Below are positions 1 to 6,153 of a DNA stretch of 19,527 nt, piece by piece. The number at the start of each line of letters is the position of its first letter. Positions within the stretch are counted from its first letter, which is position 1. Both the position numbers and the translations under genes were made by a program. The notes under the pieces were generated by a model, which was given only the letters and a program-made list of their open reading frames with translations, did no database searches and had not been told where the DNA came from. This DNA comes from Kiritimatiellia bacterium (GTDB lineage: Bacteria > Verrucomicrobiota > Kiritimatiellia > RFP12 > UBA1067): positions 1-19,527 of the forward strand of contig JAEDMC010000035.1 of the NCBI GenBank assembly GCA_016303225.1. Direction: 5' to 3'.

Positions 1-784
1 CGGTCTCGGCGTCGACGAACGTCATCACCTTCGTGATGCCGTCCTCGGACTCCGCAATCGGCTCCGGTTCCGGCTCCGGCTCGACCTTCAGGTACTTCAC
101 CTTGCGGAAGTCGCTCTGCAGCGGACCCTCCGCGTCGCCCGCGCGGGACTTCACGACGAGCTTGTAGTCGCCCGGTTCGAGAAGCTGCGCCGTGTGCGCG
201 ACGAAGAGCTGCTTCGAGACGACTTCGTCGATGACGAGGTCGAAGGTCGCGCCCAGCGCGTTCTGAACGAACGCCACCGCCCCCTCGTCGTCCAGCACCA
301 TGTTGAACCCCGCGACGCGGAACCGATTCTGCCCGTGGATCAGGTTGTACGGCTTCGGCGTCGTCAAGTCCATCACGTTGTCGACCCTGAGCTTCGTCAG
401 CGACTCGTCCGTCACAATCGCCGGAACGACGTCCGCGAGCGCGAGGTGAATCGCCTCGTCGAGCCGCAGGGCGAGCTCCAGCGCGTTGCGCTCGGTGTCG
501 AACGCGGCGTCCGCCGTCGGGAACGACCCCGTGATGACGCCGCAGATCGTGCCGACGTCCGTGTGGATCCTCACCAGCGACTCCTGCTCCAGCTCGCCGA
601 TGATGTCGAACGCGCCAGTCAGGATCGCCTGCACCTGAATCGCCGGGAGACCGCACTTCTTGGCAATCTCCGGAATGAACGCGGCGAGCTTGATCGTCTC
701 CTTGGAGATGTAGCTGCCGGTGTAGGGCGCAACCTCCTTCATAGCCCCCTTGTTCTCGTGAATCACGACTTCATGCTTTGCCAT
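1..784 (-). CDS. HU-like DNA-binding protein with DUF4469-type C-terminal domain, partial at left edge
   Basis: Reading minus from the ATG at 784 gives an open frame of 261 codons that runs off the window, so the C-terminus is missing. It starts MAKHEVVIHENKGAMKEVAP. About residues 1-125 resemble the HU-like half of the HU/DUF4469 proteins, and a beta-rich segment (about 135-230) follows, with motifs GQNRFRVAGFNM and LLEPGDYKLVVKSRAGD. A PEPEPEPEP linker then leads into a further domain that is cut off. The start is supported by AAGGAGG seven bases upstream; this ribosome site overlaps the stop codon of the neighbour at 796-1488, so the two genes are probably co-translated. In this family the N-terminal half binds DNA like HU/IHF and the C-terminal half is an Ig-like fold of unknown role. 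It looks like a longer paralogue of its neighbour. The family call is fairly sure, the role is not. Confidence 0.75.
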   Translation of the reverse strand, partial: MAKHEVVIHENKGAMKEVAPYTGSYISKETIKLAAFIPEIAKKCGLPAIQVQAILTGAFDIIGELEQESLVRIHTDVGTICGVITGSFPTADAAFDTERNALELALRLDEAIHLALADVVPAIVTDESLTKLRVDNVMDLTTPKPYNLIHGQNRFRVAGFNMVLDDEGAVAFVQNALGATFDLVIDEVVSKQLFVAHTAQLLEPGDYKLVVKSRAGDAEGPLQSDFRKVKYLKVEPEPEPEPIAESEDGITKVMTFVDAET

Positions 785-795
785 AATCAGCCTCC

Positions 796-1488
796 TTACT
801 TCACCGTGACCTTGCGCGTCGCCTTCTTGACGCCGAACTCGTCGCCCATGCCGCTGCGGGTGTAGACGCAGAGCGTGTACTCGCCCGCCGGAAGCGCCAC
901 GTCGAACTTCGCCTTGACGTTCTGCAGGTCGGAGTAGGTGATCTCCGCCTTGTGCTCGACGCCGTCGCCGTCCGTGAGGCAGACGTACTCGTCTTCCTTC
1001 TCAGAGTCGGGCGCAAGGTCCGCGCCGGCGATGGAGAAGACGTCCGTGCCGGTGATCTCGCCGTATTCGCGCGTCGTCTCGTCGAAGACGGTGTTGATGA
1101 CCGGCTTCGCCCCGCCGACGTCGTTCTGCGGAACGACTCCCGCGAGAAGGGTCTTGAACGGATCCATCTCGACCGACTCCACCATCAGGTAGTTCTTGCC
1201 CTTGACCCACGGGCCGCCCAGACCCTCGAACGCGCCGCGCACGTAGTTGCGGACCGACGAGATGCCGTCCACATACGTGATGTTGCCGCGCGCGGCGTTT
1301 TCCCTCAGGTACTCGCGGAGCGCCAGGAACACGGCCCTGACCGCAGTCGGCTTGTAGCCCGTGCGGTCGGCGCATAGCGCATACGTCTCCTTCTTGCTCA
1401 TCGTCCTCTCGTGCTTCGGGATTCCGATGTAATACGACTTGGAGGTGAGACGGTTCGACCCCCTGGCCGTGACGAACTTGACGTTCAT
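796..1488 (-). CDS. HU-like DNA-binding protein, DUF4469 family
   Basis: 230 residues. The N-terminal half (about 1-125) matches the HU-like domain of Bacteroides Bvu_2165-type proteins: MNVKFVTARGSNRLTSKSYY, then ETYALCADRTGYKPTAVRAV and a helical stretch ending in the KNYLMVESVEMDPFKTLLAG region. The C-terminal half (about 128-230) is a DUF4469-like Ig-fold with NTVFDETTREYGEITGTDVF, a DSEKEDEYVCLTDGDG turn and a final strand KKATRKVTVK. The start at 1488 is preceded by AAGGAAAGGAAAC. It is followed after 11 bases by its longer paralogue, whose ribosome site overlaps this stop codon. Such proteins are thought to be nucleoid or element-associated DNA binders and are common on mobile or accessory regions; the specific role here is unknown. 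Confidence 0.8.
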   Translation of the reverse strand: MNVKFVTARGSNRLTSKSYYIGIPKHERTMSKKETYALCADRTGYKPTAVRAVFLALREYLRENAARGNITYVDGISSVRNYVRGAFEGLGGPWVKGKNYLMVESVEMDPFKTLLAGVVPQNDVGGAKPVINTVFDETTREYGEITGTDVFSIAGADLAPDSEKEDEYVCLTDGDGVEHKAEITYSDLQNVKAKFDVALPAGEYTLCVYTRSGMGDEFGVKKATRKVTVK

Positions 1489-1550
1489 CTTGGTTGTTTC
1501 CTTTCCTTTGATTGACAGTCAAAAGCGGACTGCCACGCATGCCCCCGAAA

Positions 1551-1654
1551 TTCCACCGGGGAAATCGTTTACCCCCACTGGGGAAACCCGCGCCCCCCAC
1601 CGGGGGAGACGCCTACCCCCACCGAGGGAGATCGGCTATCCCATCGGGGAAGCC
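1551..1654. repeat. Imperfect 21-23 bp G/C tandem repeat in a gene leader
   Basis: Five degenerate units begin at 1551, 1572, 1593, 1616 and 1639. Each is built around CCCCCAC(C/T)GGGGGA followed by a short A/G-C-T spacer, so every unit can fold into a small hairpin. The array lies in the leader of the HU-like gene at 796-1488, just after the stop of the small gene at 1663-1821. A related GGGGA..TCCCC hairpin group sits at 3984-4026. Confidence 0.7.
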
Positions 1655-1662
1655 GCCGAAAC

Positions 1663-1821
1663 TCACGCCCCGACGGTCTTCACTTCCTCGAAGGTGACGT
1701 AAACCCTCCGCTTGCCGTCGGAGAATTCCGTCGCACGCCACCGGCGCACCGCCTTGCCCGCGATCTTGCCAGCCAGCGTCTCGTCGACCTTGACCTCGAT
1801 GTTCGTCGTCTTCGTCGCCAT
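1663..1821 (-). CDS. Small conserved-looking protein of 52 residues, unknown function
   Basis: The frame from the ATG at 1821 encodes MATKTTNIEVKVDETLAGKI followed by AGKAVRRWRATEFSDGKRRV and a short acidic/valine tail ending TVGA. I chose this start over upstream in-frame ATGs because AAAGGAAAA lies just before it, the same type of ribosome site as at 2948 and 1488, and because the upstream in-frame sequence is made of the GGTGAA repeat. The predicted product is a compact beta-strand-rich protein with a basic middle. It sits between the overlapping gene block at 2080-3953 and the HU-like pair, in the same direction. I do not recognise the family. Confidence 0.55.
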   Translation of the reverse strand: MATKTTNIEVKVDETLAGKIAGKAVRRWRATEFSDGKRRVYVTFEEVKTVGA

Positions 1822-1847
1822 TTGAGTTTTCCTTTCGCAAGAGGAAC

Positions 1848-1956
1848 AGGTGAAGGTGAGAGGTGAAGGTGAACGGCGGATAGTCCTGTTTTTCGTAAGC
1901 GCAAAGCGCGCAAGACTTTGACTTCCATTGTTCACCTTCACCTTCAACCTTCACCT
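1848..1956. repeat. GGTGAA-type inverted repeat element, copy A
   Basis: Perfect arms AGGTGAAGGTGAAC (1861-1874) and GTTCACCTTCACCT (1930-1943), plus outer arms AGGTGAAGGT (1848-1857) and ACCTTCACCT (1947-1956), bracket about 55 bp of unrelated sequence. The same arms recur inside a coding sequence at 9909-10019 and as a single arm at 2981-3008. Confidence 0.8.
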
Positions 1957-2005
1957 GCCCCGTCAGGGGCTGTCGCTGCGGCACCTCGCCGCAATCACGC
2001 CCCTC

Positions 2006-2014
2006 TATATACCA
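2006..2014 (-). promoter_or_regulatory. Candidate extended -10 promoter (TGG-TATATA)
   Basis: On the minus strand the sequence reads TTGGTATATAGAGG, an extended -10 (TGn plus TATATA), matching the form of the four better plus-strand promoters in this window. It could start transcription toward the small gene at 1663-1821 and the HU-like genes. No clear -35 is visible. The stretch 1822-2079 otherwise holds only the GGTGAA repeat and small hairpins (1957-1970, 1977-1993). Confidence 0.4.
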
Positions 2015-2049
2015 AGACAACTTTTGGCTCTTTTTAGTCGCAAACTGGC

Positions 2050-2069
2050 CTGCGGCAAAAGCGCCGCAG
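2050..2069 (-). terminator. Stem-loop just after the 2080-3953 gene block, possible terminator
   Basis: CTGCGGC (2050-2056) and GCCGCAG (2063-2069) form a perfect 7-bp GC-rich stem with a 6-base loop. It lies directly downstream of the stop codon at 2080 on the minus strand and upstream of the candidate promoter at 2006-2014. It lacks a run of T, so it may instead be a 3' stability hairpin. Confidence 0.4.
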
Positions 2070-2079
2070 ACCCTTGATT

Positions 2080-2508
2080 TCATTTGTCGGCGTAGAGATC
2101 CAGAAAATATTTAACCCCCCTCCAATATTGCCATTTCGGCAGGTGCAATTCGCGCATCGTCAGCTCGCGGTTCCTGCCGTTTCGGAAGATCGCCCAGAGG
2201 AGCTTGCGAAGCCATCCCGACCTCCGGGGCAGCTTCGCCGCCGCCAAGTTGACCGCGGCAATCTGCCGCTCCCGCCGGGTCGGCGCGTCGATTTCCTCGA
2301 CCAGCCGCGCGGTCAGCCGCCCGCCGTCCGAGGCATCGGCGCGGGCGGCCTTCGAGTCGGGCAGATCCCGCGAGAGGAAGTTCCGCTCGAAGCGCCGCTG
2401 GCGCGTCTGGTCGTGCTTGGCCTCGTTGACGCGGCGGTTTCGCTCCGCGATGCGCAGGTAGCCCGCGGCGCTTTTCACCCCGCGGCGCTTTCGGCGTCGC
2501 CGGCTCAT
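2080..2508 (-). CDS. Basic protein of 142 residues, unknown function
   Basis: The product begins MSRRRRKRRGVKSAAGYLRI and is strongly basic in its first 60 residues. A C-terminal helical part reads LRKLLWAIFRNGRNRELTMR and then an aromatic-rich end, KWQYWRGVKYFLDLYADK. The start codon overlaps the stop of the upstream gene (ATGA at 2505-2508), which implies translational coupling. The size, charge and overlapping layout are like those of small proteins of prophages or integrative elements, but I do not recognise a family. The C-terminal helices could be a DNA-binding fold; this is a guess from composition only. Confidence 0.6.
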   Translation of the reverse strand: MSRRRRKRRGVKSAAGYLRIAERNRRVNEAKHDQTRQRRFERNFLSRDLPDSKAARADASDGGRLTARLVEEIDAPTRRERQIAAVNLAAAKLPRRSGWLRKLLWAIFRNGRNRELTMRELHLPKWQYWRGVKYFLDLYADK

Positions 2509-2948
2509 TCGCCGTCCTCCGCCCGTGGCAGAGAGAGCCCGTCCCCGCCCGCCCGGTGGAGCGAGAGGGCGAAGTCCAGCGGAAAGGCGTCGTAGTCGGC
2601 CTTCAGGAGACGGATCTTCTCGACCTTCCGCTCTTCGCTGACGAGCCGCCGCGCATCCGTCCGGTCGGCAAGATAGGTGCGCGTCATGGTGCGGACGAGG
2701 ATGTTGCGGTACATCTGCGGATGCCTCGCCGACTTCCCTTGCCGCTTCCTCCGCAACGAGTCCTCCCGAACGAGCGCGTGGACGCGCCGCTCGCAGGCGT
2801 CCTGAATGCGCTGCATCCGCTCGTTCATCACGAACCGGTGCTTGCGCGGCACGATCGTGTAGTAGCCGTCGTAGGCTTTGGGCGCATCAGGATGCGCCAT
2901 CCGCCACGGAACCTTCTTGAAGAAGCTGAAGTCATATTTCGTTTTCAT
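2505..2948 (-). CDS. Basic protein of 147 residues, unknown function
   Basis: The frame from the ATG at 2948 begins MKTKYDFSFFKKVPWRMAHP. I prefer it to an upstream in-frame start at 2993 because AAAGGAAAA precedes 2948 and because the extra N-terminus would be encoded by the GGTGAA repeat arm. The middle is rich in Arg/Lys (about residues 40-110), and the end is mixed acidic and Gly-rich. No motif is recognised. It is coupled by a 4-base overlap to the gene at 2080-2508 and is separated from the upstream gene by 58 bp that hold the repeat arm at 2981-3008. Confidence 0.6.
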   Translation of the reverse strand: MKTKYDFSFFKKVPWRMAHPDAPKAYDGYYTIVPRKHRFVMNERMQRIQDACERRVHALVREDSLRRKRQGKSARHPQMYRNILVRTMTRTYLADRTDARRLVSEERKVEKIRLLKADYDAFPLDFALSLHRAGGDGLSLPRAEDGE

Positions 2949-2980
2949 TGTCGTTTTCCTTTCAGATTTGAGATTTCCTT

Positions 2981-3008
2981 TGTTCACCTTCACCTTTGAC
3001 CTTCACCT
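2981..3008. repeat. Single arm of the GGTGAA-type element
   Basis: TGTTCACCTTCACCTT (2981-2996) followed by GACCTTCACCT (from 2999) matches the right arm of the elements at 1848-1956 and 9909-10019. No left arm is visible nearby. It overlaps the last bases of the gene ending at 3007, including its stop codon. Confidence 0.65.
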
Positions 3009-3468
3009 AAACCTTTGGCAGCACGGTGTTAAGCCGCTTCTGAAACGCGGCGCGCGGATTGCGGAGCGGTTTGTTACGCCGCGTGCACTTCTCGAGGTCG
3101 GCCTCGAACTCCTGCAGCGTCAGGTAGAACGTGTTGAGACCCCGGTTGGCGATCTTTATCCAGAGCCAGCGGTCGTCCTCCGTGCCGCCGGTGACGGTCA
3201 CGGCTTCGTCGACGATCTGCCGCACCGGGTCGGGTCTTCCTTCCGCGTCGAGCCGTTCGAGCCACGCGAGAAACTTGGCCGAGGCCTCGCGCTTCCGCTT
3301 CGCACGCGCGCGCCTGCACGCGCATGCGCGTGGTCTGAGAAACGTATCACAAGATACACCGTCTCCGTCTGACGTTCTCTTGTTTCTCCCTTTGCTCTCT
3401 TTAGGGGGTGGAGGGGGACTTTCTCTCATTTCGCTCTTTTTCTCTTTAGGCATGTTGATAACTTTCAC
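3007..3468 (-). CDS. Protein of 153 residues with Pro-rich and Arg-rich N-terminus, unknown function
   Basis: The first possible start is a GTG at 3468 that overlaps the upstream stop as GTGA; an ATG at 3453 (MPKEKKSEMRES) is the alternative, and neither has a strong ribosome site, which fits translational coupling. Residues about 17-24 contain PPPPP, and about 45-60 are Arg/Cys/Ala-rich (RPRACACRRARAKRKR). The C-terminal 90 residues look folded: FLAWLERLDAEGRPDPVRQI, DDRWLWIKIANRGLNTFYLT, LQEFEADLEKCTRR. I do not recognise a family. The N-terminus is probably disordered and nucleic-acid binding, judged by charge. Confidence 0.6.
   Translation of the reverse strand: MKVINMPKEKKSEMRESPPPPPKESKGRNKRTSDGDGVSCDTFLRPRACACRRARAKRKREASAKFLAWLERLDAEGRPDPVRQIVDEAVTVTGGTEDDRWLWIKIANRGLNTFYLTLQEFEADLEKCTRRNKPLRNPRAAFQKRLNTVLPKV
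3301..3332. other. Alternating purine-pyrimidine tract with perfect palindrome
   Basis: The tract alternates CG/CA/TG steps almost without break and ends in the perfect 16-bp palindrome CACGCGCATGCGCGTG (3317-3332). It lies inside the gene at 3007-3468 and encodes its Arg/Ala/Cys-rich segment. Such tracts can form Z-DNA or cruciforms; here it may simply reflect Arg codon choice. Confidence 0.45.
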
Positions 3469-3953
3469 CGGATGATCCGCGCCTGCAGTTTTGCGAGTCT
3501 CGCCTGACGGCGTTCCTCCTCCAGCCAGGCCTTCCTCGCCTCGGCAAGGCGCAGCCGACGGTTGGTCTCCCGCACGGCCTTGAAGAAGTCCATGACCGGC
3601 GCGGTCTCGAAGACGAATGCCATGTCGGGGCGCAACACGGCCTCCATGTCGGTCGTCGTCTCGGCGATGAAGTCTTCGAGGTCGGGATCGGTTGCCGCGA
3701 CCTTGACCGAGCCCTCGGGCGGTTCCTCCGCCTTGCGCTTCGGCATCAGCGCCTCAAGTCGCCGCGCGTCCTGGCCCATCCGGTCCATCAGCGCGAAGAG
3801 CCCGAAGAAGGGGTTCGCCTCGTTTCGGTTCTCAGCCGGTGATTCGTGCTGGTTGAACGCGATGAGGAAGGTGTTCAGCACCGGCTGCTTCAGCATCTTC
3901 ATCATCGCATCCGTGACATCAACTGCCACGCTTTGCGTTTCGTATCTCATCAT
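3465..3953 (-). CDS. Helical protein of 162 residues, unknown function
   Basis: The product begins MMRYETQSVAVDVTDAMMKM, and the second ATG at 3950 is equally possible. AAGGGAAAAC precedes the start. The sequence is acidic in the middle (TDPDLEDFIAETTTDMEAVL). The C-terminal 40 residues are an amphipathic, Arg/Glu/Ala-rich helix, likely a coiled coil (RLRLAEARKAWLEEERRQAR). It is the first gene of the minus-strand run, with hairpins in its leader, and its stop overlaps the next start (GTGA). I recognise no family; the Met-rich N-terminus and coiled-coil end suggest a structural or adaptor protein. Confidence 0.6.
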   Translation of the reverse strand: MMRYETQSVAVDVTDAMMKMLKQPVLNTFLIAFNQHESPAENRNEANPFFGLFALMDRMGQDARRLEALMPKRKAEEPPEGSVKVAATDPDLEDFIAETTTDMEAVLRPDMAFVFETAPVMDFFKAVRETNRRLRLAEARKAWLEEERRQARLAKLQARIIR

Positions 3954-3983
3954 GGTTGTTTTCCCTTGATGCCGCTCAGCAAA

Positions 3984-4026
3984 GGGGAAGCGTATCCCCC
4001 TCGGCGCAAGCCGAGCCCCGAAGGGG
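3984..4026 (-). promoter_or_regulatory. Leader hairpin cluster upstream of the minus-strand gene run
   Basis: Three adjacent stems: GGGGA/TCCCC (3984-3999), CTCGGC-GCAA-GCCGAG (4000-4015, 6-bp stem) and CCCC-GAA-GGGG (4016-4026). The last reads C-TTCG-G on the minus strand, a stable tetraloop. They lie 30-70 bases before the start at 3953 in transcript orientation and resemble the G/C repeat at 1551-1654. Confidence 0.5.
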
Positions 4027-4114
4027 AACCCTAGTTGGGGTGCGTCCTCGCCGCTTCAGCGAACCCTCGCCTTGCAGACGCGAGTAGTATCGCTGCAACA
4101 AATGAAAACAAGAA

Positions 4115-4213
4115 AAGCGAGTTGCAGGTTATCTGCAACTCGCCCAATGATTACAGGCGTTTCGCCGCCGATTTTTTATTTGTAACTCGCTTGACAGCAG
4201 TTACAAGTTACAA
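4115..4213. repeat. Small inverted-repeat element with terminal AAGCGAGTT arms
   Basis: AAGCGAGTT (4115-4123) and AACTCGCTT (4184-4192) are inverted ends of a 78-bp unit. Inside are a perfect 11-bp hairpin GCGAGTTGCAG/CTGCAACTCGC (4117-4127/4133-4143) and a GGCG-TTT-CGCC hairpin (4156-4166). The sequence continues with TTGTAACT/AGTTACAA arms (4180-4187/4199-4206) and a second GTTACAA. It resembles a tiny MITE- or REP-type element. The gene-free stretch 3954-4474 otherwise holds leader hairpins, one palindrome and a promoter candidate. Confidence 0.55.
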
Positions 4214-4256
4214 CCCGTCTTGTCTAGTCCTTGCTCGCGCCGGCTTTAACTCGTCC

Positions 4257-4284
4257 GCGCCGACATTCCGCGGAATGTCGGCGC
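4257..4284. repeat. Perfect palindrome, copy 1 of 5 (core GACATTCCGCGGAATGTC)
   Basis: 28-bp perfect palindrome with GCGC/GCGC flanks around the 20-bp core. It lies in the intergenic stretch upstream of the regulator at 4475. Confidence 0.9.
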
Positions 4285-4349
4285 TTGCCTGGAGGATATG
4301 TTTTTCTTTGATTCCGTAACGTTCGCGTAACCATAGGCCGTGTGGCTTA

Positions 4350-4358
4350 TGAGATAAT
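4350..4358 (+). promoter_or_regulatory. Candidate extended -10 promoter (TGA-GATAAT)
   Basis: TGAGATAAT fits an extended -10 with one mismatch. It would start a leader of about 110 bases for the regulator gene at 4475. No convincing -35 is seen. Confidence 0.35.
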
Positions 4359-4474
4359 ATGCTCATGGAGAGGCGAATATCATAAGAGACATGGCCGTGG
4401 ATAGAATTGCGCTGCAATCAGGCCAGCATCGAGACGAATGTTCAATGATTTTGTCATGACACGAGGAGGTGGCA

Positions 4475-5320
4475 ATGTTTGGTGCATTAGGAGACATGTT
4501 CAAGAACCTTGCGAGCGATATCTTGCCGCGCAAGAGCGTCGAGCAAATCATAGAGGAGCAGAACACGAAGTCGGTTTGGCTGCCGGTTCGTGGTGGTCTC
4601 CCTAAGAAGTACGTCTACGGCAAGATGCCCGGAGAACCGCTTGTCGATCACGACTGGCATCCGGAGGGACGAGTGCATCCGCATTGCGAACCGGAAACCG
4701 ACGCGGTGGTCATCGCACGACATTCCGCGGAATGTCGTGGCGAACATGGCAGTCATGGCGGGCTGTGCGACATGTGCAAGAAACTCAACAACCCTAAGCG
4801 CATGGATTTTCTCGTTCGGCTCTACCGTGACTCGCACGACTTGCACGAGTCATGCCTGAATGTCGGCAATGCGCAGGACGGATCGCAACTCTTTCTTTCC
4901 GCGACAAGCGACTACCTGCGCCAGTTGGCTGATTTGGGACTTGTTCGCCGCGAGCGAAGCGGACGCCTTGTCAACTACTATCCTGATTTCTCGCGGGCGA
5001 CATGCGAAGTACGGGAGATTGCCGCGATGATCATGCGGCGTTTGAGGGACGAAGACGGCGACCTGTCCTTTACCCCGATCTTCCGTGTGATGATGGGATC
5101 GTTCCGTTCCCGCGTCGTCCGCTACCTTGCCGCAGGTGGCGACGGCAATGTCGAGGCATTGTCCGAACGCTTTCAGATGCGCGTCTGCGATATCCGCAGG
5201 GACCTGAAGGCGGCAGAGGACGGAGGCGTGCTTGACTGTGATTCGGATGATCTTGACGGCGTTTACCACTACATCACTCCAGCGGATCCAATCGCCCGCC
5301 GCATCGTCGAACTCTCCTGA
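4475..5320 (+). CDS. Transcriptional regulator with two winged-helix (ArsR-like) domains
   Basis: 281 residues from the ATG at 4475, chosen because GAGGAGG lies five bases before it; the GTG at 4469 overlaps that ribosome site. Residues about 107-172 read as an ArsR-type winged helix (MDFLVRLYRDSHDLHESCLN ... DYLRQLADLGLVRRERSGRL). Residues about 208-268 are a second winged helix (RSRVVRYLAAGGDGNVEALS ... IRRDLKAAEDGGVLDCD). The N-terminal 100 residues are unrecognised and contain His/Cys (HPHC, CDMC) that might bind metal. A 24-bp palindrome lies in frame at 4716-4739 and encodes ARHSAECRG (residues 81-89), probably an insertion tolerated in a loop. The gene is followed by two palindromes and a response regulator, so it may act with that gene. 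The ligand and target are unknown. Confidence 0.7.
   Translation: MFGALGDMFKNLASDILPRKSVEQIIEEQNTKSVWLPVRGGLPKKYVYGKMPGEPLVDHDWHPEGRVHPHCEPETDAVVIARHSAECRGEHGSHGGLCDMCKKLNNPKRMDFLVRLYRDSHDLHESCLNVGNAQDGSQLFLSATSDYLRQLADLGLVRRERSGRLVNYYPDFSRATCEVREIAAMIMRRLRDEDGDLSFTPIFRVMMGSFRSRVVRYLAAGGDGNVEALSERFQMRVCDIRRDLKAAEDGGVLDCDSDDLDGVYHYITPADPIARRIVELS
4716..4739. repeat. Perfect palindrome, copy 2 of 5, inside a coding sequence
   Basis: 24-bp perfect palindrome with CAC/GTG flanks around the common core. It is read in frame within the double winged-helix regulator and encodes residues 81-89. Confidence 0.9.
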
Positions 5321-5341
5321 CGACATTCCGCGGAATGTCGT
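5320..5341. repeat. Perfect palindrome, copy 3 of 5
   Basis: 22-bp palindrome with A/T flanks. It begins at the last base of the regulator stop codon, where it could also serve as a 3' hairpin for that transcript. Confidence 0.9.
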
Positions 5342-5365
5342 AGCGCAGTTGGCCCCATTTGTTCT

Positions 5366-5395
5366 GTCGCCGACATTCCGCGGAATGTCGGCGAC
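5366..5395. repeat. Perfect palindrome, copy 4 of 5
   Basis: 30-bp palindrome with GTCGC/GCGAC flanks, the longest copy. It lies 24 bp after copy 3 and covers one of the possible start codons (ATG 5385) of the response regulator. Confidence 0.9.
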
Positions 5396-5405
5396 GGGGG
5401 CGGAA

Positions 5406-6035
5406 GTGAAAACTGGTATAATATGCGGTAGGGAGATTCTGGTTGTGGATGACGAGCTGGCGATTCGCAAGGGCCTGCGGGCCTTGTTGGAGGCGAGCGG
5501 CTACGAGGTGCGCACTGCGCGGGATGGCGCGGGTGCGCTGACTGCCGTTCGAGCGAAGCGACCGAACCTTGTTCTCCTTGACGTGATGATGCCGGTTCTC
5601 GACGGTTTCTCAGCGTGCGCGGCGATCCGCCGGAATGATCGCGACCTCCCGATTGTCTTCCTGACCGCGAAGGACGCGGACGAAGATCAGGTGAAAGGTC
5701 TGGAGGTCGGGGCGGATGACTTTGTCTCGAAGGGTGCTGTCGATTCGGTCCTGCTGGCCCGGATCAAGAATGCGATTGAACGCGGTGCGCGGCTTGCGGG
5801 AAATGCCGCACCCGAGAACCTGACGAAGACCGAGGCCGACATCTACCGTCTTTTGGCATCGGAGATTGGACGCCATTTTTCCGTAATCGAGATATTCTCT
5901 GCGATTCGCGGATTGGGCTGCGTGCCGAGTGACGGCAATCTGCGTACGCATATGAGCCGACTTCGGAGCAAGCTTCCCAGTGGATTGTCCGTTGACGTCG
6001 TGCGCGGTCGTGGCTATGCCCTGGTCAGAACTTGA
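5406..6035 (+). CDS. Orphan response regulator, OmpR/PhoB type
   Basis: A receiver domain (about residues 10-125 counted from the GTG at 5406) has the acidic pair in ILVVDDE, the phospho-acceptor Asp in LLDVMMP, the Thr in FLTAKD and the Lys in GADDFVSKG. A C-terminal winged helix of the Trans_reg_C type follows (TKTEADIYRLLASEIGRHFS ... HMSRLRSKLP ... DVVRGRGYALV). It would be phosphorylated by a histidine kinase and bind DNA; no kinase gene is in the window. The start is uncertain: ATG 5385 lies inside a palindrome, GTG 5406 has a G-rich stretch ahead, and an extended -10 at 5414-5422 falls within both versions. The Pro usually after the conserved Lys is Gly here. The double winged-helix regulator directly upstream suggests a regulatory pair. 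Confidence 0.8.
   Translation: MKTGIICGREILVVDDELAIRKGLRALLEASGYEVRTARDGAGALTAVRAKRPNLVLLDVMMPVLDGFSACAAIRRNDRDLPIVFLTAKDADEDQVKGLEVGADDFVSKGAVDSVLLARIKNAIERGARLAGNAAPENLTKTEADIYRLLASEIGRHFSVIEIFSAIRGLGCVPSDGNLRTHMSRLRSKLPSGLSVDVVRGRGYALVRT
5414..5422 (+). promoter_or_regulatory. Extended -10 promoter (TGG-TATAAT)
   Basis: TGGTATAAT is a perfect extended -10. It lies at or inside the 5' end of the response regulator frame, so either the regulator starts just downstream with a very short leader or the match is partly fortuitous. The same motif occurs at 18164-18172. Confidence 0.5.
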
Positions 6036-6153
6036 ATCTGGCTTTTCTCCAATTTTGCGAATGTTGCATGGCCATTTGCCGCCCATCCCATTGGATGATG
6101 CATTCGCTCGACTGTTGAAGTTCAGGCATTCGACGGTTTGAATTGTGACCTTG

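Noticed and set aside
194..865. Plus-strand open frame of 223 codons opposite the HU-like genes
   Set aside because: Arg/Val/Asp-rich shadow of the GC-rich minus-strand genes; no ribosome site, and both opposite genes have recognisable domains.
1001..1600. Minus-strand open frame overlapping the HU-like gene in another frame
   Set aside because: Gly/Arg-rich composition without a start site; the overlapping frame encodes the recognised HU-like protein.
4035..4319. Plus-strand open frame of 94 codons in the intergenic region
   Set aside because: It is made almost entirely of the hairpin element and the palindrome and has no ribosome site.
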